Source of the DNA: DATBLE01 sp963841405
Lineage (GTDB): Bacteria > Actinomycetota > Thermoleophilia > Gaiellales > Gaiellaceae
Length of the DNA stretch: 64,000 bases
Direction of reading: 5' to 3'
NCBI GenBank assembly: GCA_963841405.1
Contig: CAWJCM010000008.1
Span: 1 to 64,000 of the forward strand
Both the position numbers and the translations under genes were made by a program. Of the stretch, positions 60,098 through 64,000 are shown piece after piece. Position 1 is the stretch's first letter. The number at the start of each line of letters is the position of its first letter. The notes beneath the pieces were generated by a model. It ran no database searches. It saw nothing but the letters and a program-made list of their open reading frames with translations, and was not told where the DNA came from.

Positions 60098-61051
60098 GTG
60101 AGGGCAATGGTGCTCGACCGGCCGGGACAGCCGCTCCACGCGGCCGCGTTGCCCGATCCCGAGCCGGACCCGGGTCAGGTGCTGCTGGAGGTGCGCGCAT
60201 GTGGGATCTGCCGAACCGACCTGCACGTCGTCGACGGCGAGCTCACCCACCCGAAGCTGCCGCTCGTCCCGGGACACCAGATCGTCGGCGTCGCCGACGA
60301 CGGCCGCCGCCTGGGCGTGCCCTGGCTCGGCTGGACCGACGGCGACTGCCGCTACTGCAGGCGCGGCCTGGAGAACCTCTGCGATCGTGCCCGGTTCACG
60401 GGGTACGACCTCGACGGCGGCTACGCCGAGCGGGTGGTCGCCGACGAGCGCTTCTGCTTCCCGATCCCCGACCGCTATACGGACGAGGAGGCGGCGCCGC
60501 TGCTCTGCGCCGGCTTGATCGGCTACCGCTCGCTGCGCCTGGCCGGCGACGCGGAGCGCGTCGGGCTGTACGGGTTCGGCGCCTCCGCGCACATCGTCGC
60601 CCAGGTCGCGCGCCACCAGGGCCGGCGCGTGTTCGCGTTCACGAAGCCCGGCGACGCGCCGGGTCAGGCGTTTGCCCGCGAGCTGGGCGCCGAATGGGCC
60701 GGAGGGTCGGACGAGCGGCCGCCCGAGGAGCTCGACGCGGCGATCCTGTTCGCCCCGGCCGGGGAGCTCGTCCCGACTGCGCTCGCCGCGCTGGCGAAGG
60801 GCGGCACGGTCGTCTGCGCGGGCATCCACATGAGCGATCTTCCCTCCTTCCCGTACGACCTGCTCTGGGGCGAGCGGCAGCTGCGCTCGGTCGCCAACCT
60901 GACCAGGGCGGACGGCGACGAGTTCCTCGCGCTCGCTCCGCAGGTGCCGGTGCGGACGCGGGTGGAGGTGTTCCCGCTGGCCGAGGCGAACGAGGCGCTC
61001 GACCGCCTTCGCGCCGGCCGGATCACGGGCGCCGCCGTCCTCGTTCTCTAG
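60098..61051 (+). CDS. Zinc-type alcohol dehydrogenase
   Basis: The 317-residue protein is an MDR alcohol dehydrogenase: CGICRTDLHVVDGEL (catalytic zinc Cys), LVPGHQIVGV (His), and the nucleotide region VGLYGFGASAHIVAQVA. The structural zinc region reads WTDGDCRYCRRGLENLC, so the first Cys of the usual four (TCGxCxxC) is Asp. It may oxidise aldehydes/alcohols with NAD. It ends 4 bases into a converging gene. Confidence 0.88.
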   Translation: MRAMVLDRPGQPLHAAALPDPEPDPGQVLLEVRACGICRTDLHVVDGELTHPKLPLVPGHQIVGVADDGRRLGVPWLGWTDGDCRYCRRGLENLCDRARFTGYDLDGGYAERVVADERFCFPIPDRYTDEEAAPLLCAGLIGYRSLRLAGDAERVGLYGFGASAHIVAQVARHQGRRVFAFTKPGDAPGQAFARELGAEWAGGSDERPPEELDAAILFAPAGELVPTALAALAKGGTVVCAGIHMSDLPSFPYDLLWGERQLRSVANLTRADGDEFLALAPQVPVRTRVEVFPLAEANEALDRLRAGRITGAAVLVL

Positions 61052-61539
61052 CGGCACTCGGTCGCGTTGAGCGCGACGTACACCGCCTGGCCCCCGCGGC
61101 CGACCCCGACGACGCCGACCCGCTTCCCACCCTCCACCGTGAAGATCAGCAGGCCGAGGCGGTACGCCACGATCCTCCTGCCCTGCCGGAACGGGGCGAG
61201 GCGTGAGCCGTAGGCACGCTTCAGCTCCGCCGCCGTGGAACACGGCCCGATCCGCTCGGCGGTCTTCAGCCGCCGGTTCCAGGTGGTGACGACTGCGACG
61301 CCCCGCGTGCCCGTGCGGAAGTAGCTCTCCACCTTCTGCCCCGGGGAGACGAGCCGCAGGTAGCCGTCCTCCAGGCGGTCGAACCGGACCGGCCCGGTCA
61401 TCCGCGCCGCGGCCTGAGCCCGCGTCTCGCCCAGCCGGATGCCGGCGATCGACGCGGGCGTGATCGCGGGCGCCGGCGTGGCCGCAGCGGCCAGCGGCGC
61501 GGTCAGGGCGACGGTGACGAGGACGATCGCGGCCCGCAT
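61048..61539 (-). CDS. Exported protein of unknown function
   Basis: The 163-residue protein has a signal peptide (MRAAIVLVTVALTAPLAAAA). The mature part has ITPASIAGIRLGETRAQAA, GPCSTAAELKRAYGSRLAPF and a beta-rich C-terminus ending NATECR. The arrangement GIxLGxxxxxA is common in small exported actinobacterial proteins without an assigned role. Two Cys could form a disulfide. Confidence 0.7.
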   Translation of the reverse strand: MRAAIVLVTVALTAPLAAAATPAPAITPASIAGIRLGETRAQAAARMTGPVRFDRLEDGYLRLVSPGQKVESYFRTGTRGVAVVTTWNRRLKTAERIGPCSTAAELKRAYGSRLAPFRQGRRIVAYRLGLLIFTVEGGKRVGVVGVGRGGQAVYVALNATECR

Positions 61540-61560
61540 CGTGCGTGCACGTTACTCCGG

Positions 61561-62478
61561 TCAGCGGGTCCGGCGAAGACGGTCGGATCGGATCAGCTCG
61601 AGCACGGTCGAGCCGATCTGCTGCAGGTTGGCCTGCGAGACCTGGCCCAGGTCGTCGCAGAGCTTCTGCCAGCAGCGGTAGCGGAAGTCGATCAGGTCGA
61701 TGGCCGGGATGCCCGCCTCCAGGAAGGGCGTGTGATCGTCGATCACCGCCCCCTGCTCCCCTGCCGGGAAGAGCCCACTCGTCCTCGCGCGTGCCGCGGC
61801 GCCGCGCAGGCGCGACCAGAGCAGTACGTCCGAAGTCCGGTCACGGACCAGGCGGAGGTCGTGCAGGGCGATGAAGTCGAGGACGATCACCTCGCGCAGC
61901 TCGCGCGCGTGCGCAGCGGCGTACGCCTTGCTCCCGCGCAGGCCCTCGGCGTAGAAGTCGGAGAAGCCGGCGGGCGCCTCCTCGCCGTCGGTGAGCAGGA
62001 AGCGGACGGCCGCCTGGCCCGGCCGCGCCGGGTCGCTCCGGAGGGCCTTCGCGAGCGCGATCACCGCACCCACACCTGCCGCACTGTTGTTGGCGCCGAG
62101 GTAGCCGGGAACCGGGGTCGTGTCGTAGTGGGCGACGAGGACGATCGCCGGGAGCCGACCGGAGAGCTGGCCGACGATGTTGCGAAGCCCACCTGGCACG
62201 GCTTCGAAGTGGCCACCCGGGACGAGCTTGACGAGCCGCGCCGCGGCCGCGCGCTGCGCCGCCGACCCGGCCGGACGAGGGCCGAACGACAGCTGGAGCT
62301 TCGTCAGCCGGTAGGCATACCCGCCGTCGAAAGCCGCGCCGGGCTGGACGGCGGTCCCGCGGGCGCCGGACGCTCCGACGGCGACGAGCGCCGCCGCACC
62401 CGAGACAGCGAGGGCCCGGCCTAGCCGAAATCGAACAAGGCGCGATGCGTCAGCCCGTCTGCCGTGGTTCTGAACCAT
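61561..62478 (-). CDS. M28-family zinc peptidase-like protein
   Basis: The 305-residue exported protein has a hydrophobic N-terminus (ALAVSGAAALVAVGASG) and the M28 zinc motifs VLVAHYDTT (His, Asp), DGEEAPAGF (Glu) and IDDHTPFLEAGIPAIDLIDF (His). The segment GANNSAAGV has Asn where the zinc-bridging Asp is usual (GANDSAAG). It could be a glutaminyl-cyclase-like or an altered peptidase. The best start is the ATG at 62478, which overlaps the upstream gene by 58 bases; no other start codon lies in frame before the helix. Confidence 0.8.
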   Translation of the reverse strand: MVQNHGRRADASRLVRFRLGRALAVSGAAALVAVGASGARGTAVQPGAAFDGGYAYRLTKLQLSFGPRPAGSAAQRAAAARLVKLVPGGHFEAVPGGLRNIVGQLSGRLPAIVLVAHYDTTPVPGYLGANNSAAGVGAVIALAKALRSDPARPGQAAVRFLLTDGEEAPAGFSDFYAEGLRGSKAYAAAHARELREVIVLDFIALHDLRLVRDRTSDVLLWSRLRGAAARARTSGLFPAGEQGAVIDDHTPFLEAGIPAIDLIDFRYRCWQKLCDDLGQVSQANLQQIGSTVLELIRSDRLRRTR

Positions 62479-63203
62479 ACGTCGTAGCACCCCGTCCAGC
62501 TCGGGTCGGGCGTGAAGGTGTAGATGTATCGACGCTCGCCAGCGTCGTATTTCAGGGTGCCATCGAGCAGTGTCGGCGAGTAGGTCGGCGTTACCGTCGT
62601 CCCCGGCGGCGGAAACGAGCACGGAATGGGATTGGCGGTGGGGGGCTCGCTGAAGATGGCGAGCCCGAAATCGCCTCCCAGCCCGAACTTCAGCTTGATC
62701 GGCTTGAGGTGCTTTTTCACCGTGTTGACCGCCGGCGGATTCGAGACGGAGCCGAAGAAGCCGGTGAACGGGGCACCGAGCGTGCACTCGCCTACCGTGG
62801 CGCCGGCACTCGCCTGCTGCAGTCCGAACGTGACCCGGACGTCGAGGTGATGCCCCGCTGCGACCGGCTGCGGAAACAGCACGCGATAGCTGTTCGAGGC
62901 GAGATACCCACCCGACCCGAACAGCTCGGGCACCGGCTGGAAGAACAGCGGGGGAACCGCCGTGTCCGGCAGAACCGGCACCGGATTGGCCAGATCCGTG
63001 TCGTCCGTGATCGAAATGCTGATCGACAGTGCGGCGAAGTACGTGAGGCTGAACTCGATACCGTCCGTACAGTTCGGGCCGCCGTTGTCGTACTGGATGT
63101 CGCTGATGCCGGCCCATCCGGCCCTCGCTGAGCCCACGTTCAGGGCGAGCGCCGCAACCAAGAGACTGCACAGCGCCAGAGCGGTCGACCAAGAGCGCTT
63201 CAT
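62421..63203 (-). CDS. Exported beta-rich protein of unknown function
   Basis: The 260-residue protein starts MKRSWSTALALCSLLVAALA (signal peptide) with GGGAGG-like ribosome binding bases upstream. The mature part is beta-rich with several Cys (PNCTDGIEFSLTYF, GECTLGAPFTGFF, GCYDVWFRTT), typical of a secreted Ig-like or surface domain. Base use is a little less GC-rich than neighbours, with more AT in codons such as AAA and ATA, which could mean recent arrival. Function is not recognised. Confidence 0.7.
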   Translation of the reverse strand: MKRSWSTALALCSLLVAALALNVGSARAGWAGISDIQYDNGGPNCTDGIEFSLTYFAALSISISITDDTDLANPVPVLPDTAVPPLFFQPVPELFGSGGYLASNSYRVLFPQPVAAGHHLDVRVTFGLQQASAGATVGECTLGAPFTGFFGSVSNPPAVNTVKKHLKPIKLKFGLGGDFGLAIFSEPPTANPIPCSFPPPGTTVTPTYSPTLLDGTLKYDAGERRYIYTFTPDPSWTGCYDVWFRTTADGLTHRALFDFG

Positions 63204-63271
63204 AACCCTCCCAGATGTCGGGCTGATGCTAACACCAAGACGGCGCCAACCCATGGCATCTTCCCTGCCGC

Positions 63272-64000
63272 ATGTCTGAAGGTGCGTCATCGCTCCTGGC
63301 CTACCTGCCGCGGCACGTCTCGGCGGAGATCCTGCGTGCTCCGTCTCGGAGCCCCGTCGGGGTGGCGCATCGCTTCGAGGCGGCAGCGCTCTTCGCGGAC
63401 ATCTCCGGCTTCACGCCGATGAGCGAGAGGCTCGGCCGACTGGGAGGTAGGGGCACCGAGGAGCTGACGGTCCTCCTCAACACGTACTTCGGAGTGCTGA
63501 TCTCCTCGATCGAAAGCTACGGCGGCATCGTCGGCAAGTTCGGCGGCGACGCGCTGACCGTGCTGTTCCGGGCGCGCGGCCGCCCGGACCTGGCCGCTGA
63601 GCGTGCGATCGCGTGCGCGCTCGAGATGCAAGCTGCGACAACCCGTTTCGCCGAGGTGGAGACGAGCGGGGGCGTGTTCCGCCTCCGGCTCAAGGTGGGC
63701 ATCGCCGTGGGCCGGGTGCTGTCGACCACCGTCGGCCTGCCGGACGTCCGGCTCGAGTACGTGATCGCCGGGGAGGCGCTGGAGCTGTGCGCAGGGGCCG
63801 AGCACGCGGCTGCTCCCGGCGAGGTCGTCGCGCATGCGAGCGTCCCTGCAGCATGCCCGGAGCTCATGGTCGAGGGGAGCGCCGGGCCGTTCGCGCGCGT
63901 CCTCGGCCTGCCCCGTGCGCCGCGCCGCGTTCGCGCGACATCCCAGCGGTCGACGCCGGCGGGTGCAGCGCGGACCTTCTCCGCATACCTGCCCAGTGCG
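63272..64000 (+). CDS. Adenylate/guanylate cyclase-domain protein, 3' end missing
   Basis: The 243 codons in the window begin MSEGASSLLAYLPRHVSAEI and encode a class III cyclase domain: ALFADISGFTPMSERLG (first metal Asp), YGGIVGKFGGDALTVLF (second metal Asp) and VGIAVGRVLSTTV. It runs off the right edge. Actinobacterial proteins of this start usually continue with an AAA/NB-ARC ATPase and TPR repeats, so a large signalling protein is likely; that part cannot be seen. Confidence 0.85.
   Translation, partial: MSEGASSLLAYLPRHVSAEILRAPSRSPVGVAHRFEAAALFADISGFTPMSERLGRLGGRGTEELTVLLNTYFGVLISSIESYGGIVGKFGGDALTVLFRARGRPDLAAERAIACALEMQAATTRFAEVETSGGVFRLRLKVGIAVGRVLSTTVGLPDVRLEYVIAGEALELCAGAEHAAAPGEVVAHASVPAACPELMVEGSAGPFARVLGLPRAPRRVRATSQRSTPAGAARTFSAYLPSA

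Noticed and set aside
1..64000. tRNA, rRNA and riboswitch genes
   Set aside because: Reading both strands I saw no T-loop-like, rRNA-like or known riboswitch-core sequences that I could support; a covariance search would be needed to exclude them.

Overview
This 64 kb window is a GC-rich chromosomal segment with densely packed genes, frequent GTG and TTG starts and many 4-base ATGA/GTGA stop-start overlaps. Gene content (cytochrome bd with CydDC, type II NADH dehydrogenase, a MalT-like LuxR regulator, a complete hopanoid cluster, FolE2, ClpS, ThyX, GH15 and GDE-type glycosidases) points to an actinomycete. It is probably of the Thermoleophilia/Gaiellales/Solirubrobacterales type; that placement is inference. 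No rRNA, tRNA, CRISPR array, prophage or complete insertion sequence was seen.

Bases 1-20.4 kb look like one functional island around a MalT-like (LAL) LuxR regulator (13645-15903, minus). Leftwards runs a ten-gene minus-strand series with tiny gaps or overlaps: zwf, GH15 glucosidase, MFS transporter, GMC dehydrogenase, cydA, cydB, cydD, cydC, a SnoaL-like protein and a DUF389 membrane protein. Rightwards run NDH-2, aldose 1-epimerase, a SfLAP/GAP-family membrane protein, a second MFS transporter and a small conserved protein. The same element (dyad TCACCTAGGTGA, then 22-23 bases later a half-site TCACCTA merging with a possible -10) precedes zwf, NDH-2 and the small protein, in the direction of transcription each time. 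This suggests one regulon joining sugar release, uptake and oxidation to a simple NADH-to-oxygen chain (NDH-2 to cytochrome bd).

20.4-30.4 kb holds a GDE-type glucosidase with an SCP2-like partner, a DUF1345 protein, a broken membrane-protein remnant, a subtilase with a C-terminal tail having Trp exactly every fifth residue, a GGDEF-EAL protein, two back-to-back exported AOC-barrel-like proteins and two small proteins. 30.4-41.3 kb holds an ArsR-like/MFS pair, rsgA, an operon of Fpg-type glycosylase, asparaginase II, Kelch protein and SGNH lipoprotein, a degenerate histidine kinase divergent from folE2, clpS, plsY, superoxide dismutase and an ECF sigma/anti-sigma pair.

41.4-49.2 kb holds thyX, a frameshifted acetyltransferase-like gene, DUF72, an exported alpha/beta hydrolase, a kynureninase-like PLP enzyme, an unusual GGDEF-HD-GYP-GAF-GAF-GGDEF protein and an extended SDR. 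49.3-52.2 kb is a copper-type CopC-CopD membrane cluster. 52.3-60.0 kb is a hopanoid biosynthesis operon (hpnC, hpnD, hpnE, shc, hpnH, hpnG, ispH, then a YjbQ-family gene). The right end has a zinc alcohol dehydrogenase, an M28 peptidase, two exported unknowns and the start of a cyclase-domain protein cut by the window edge.

Short palindromic repeats of several families (cores GGTGCCAGGCAC, GGGGACAGTCCCC, GTAACACTGTGTTAC, GACAGGCC/GGCCTGTC) are scattered between genes and resemble REP/REPIN elements without a visible transposase.
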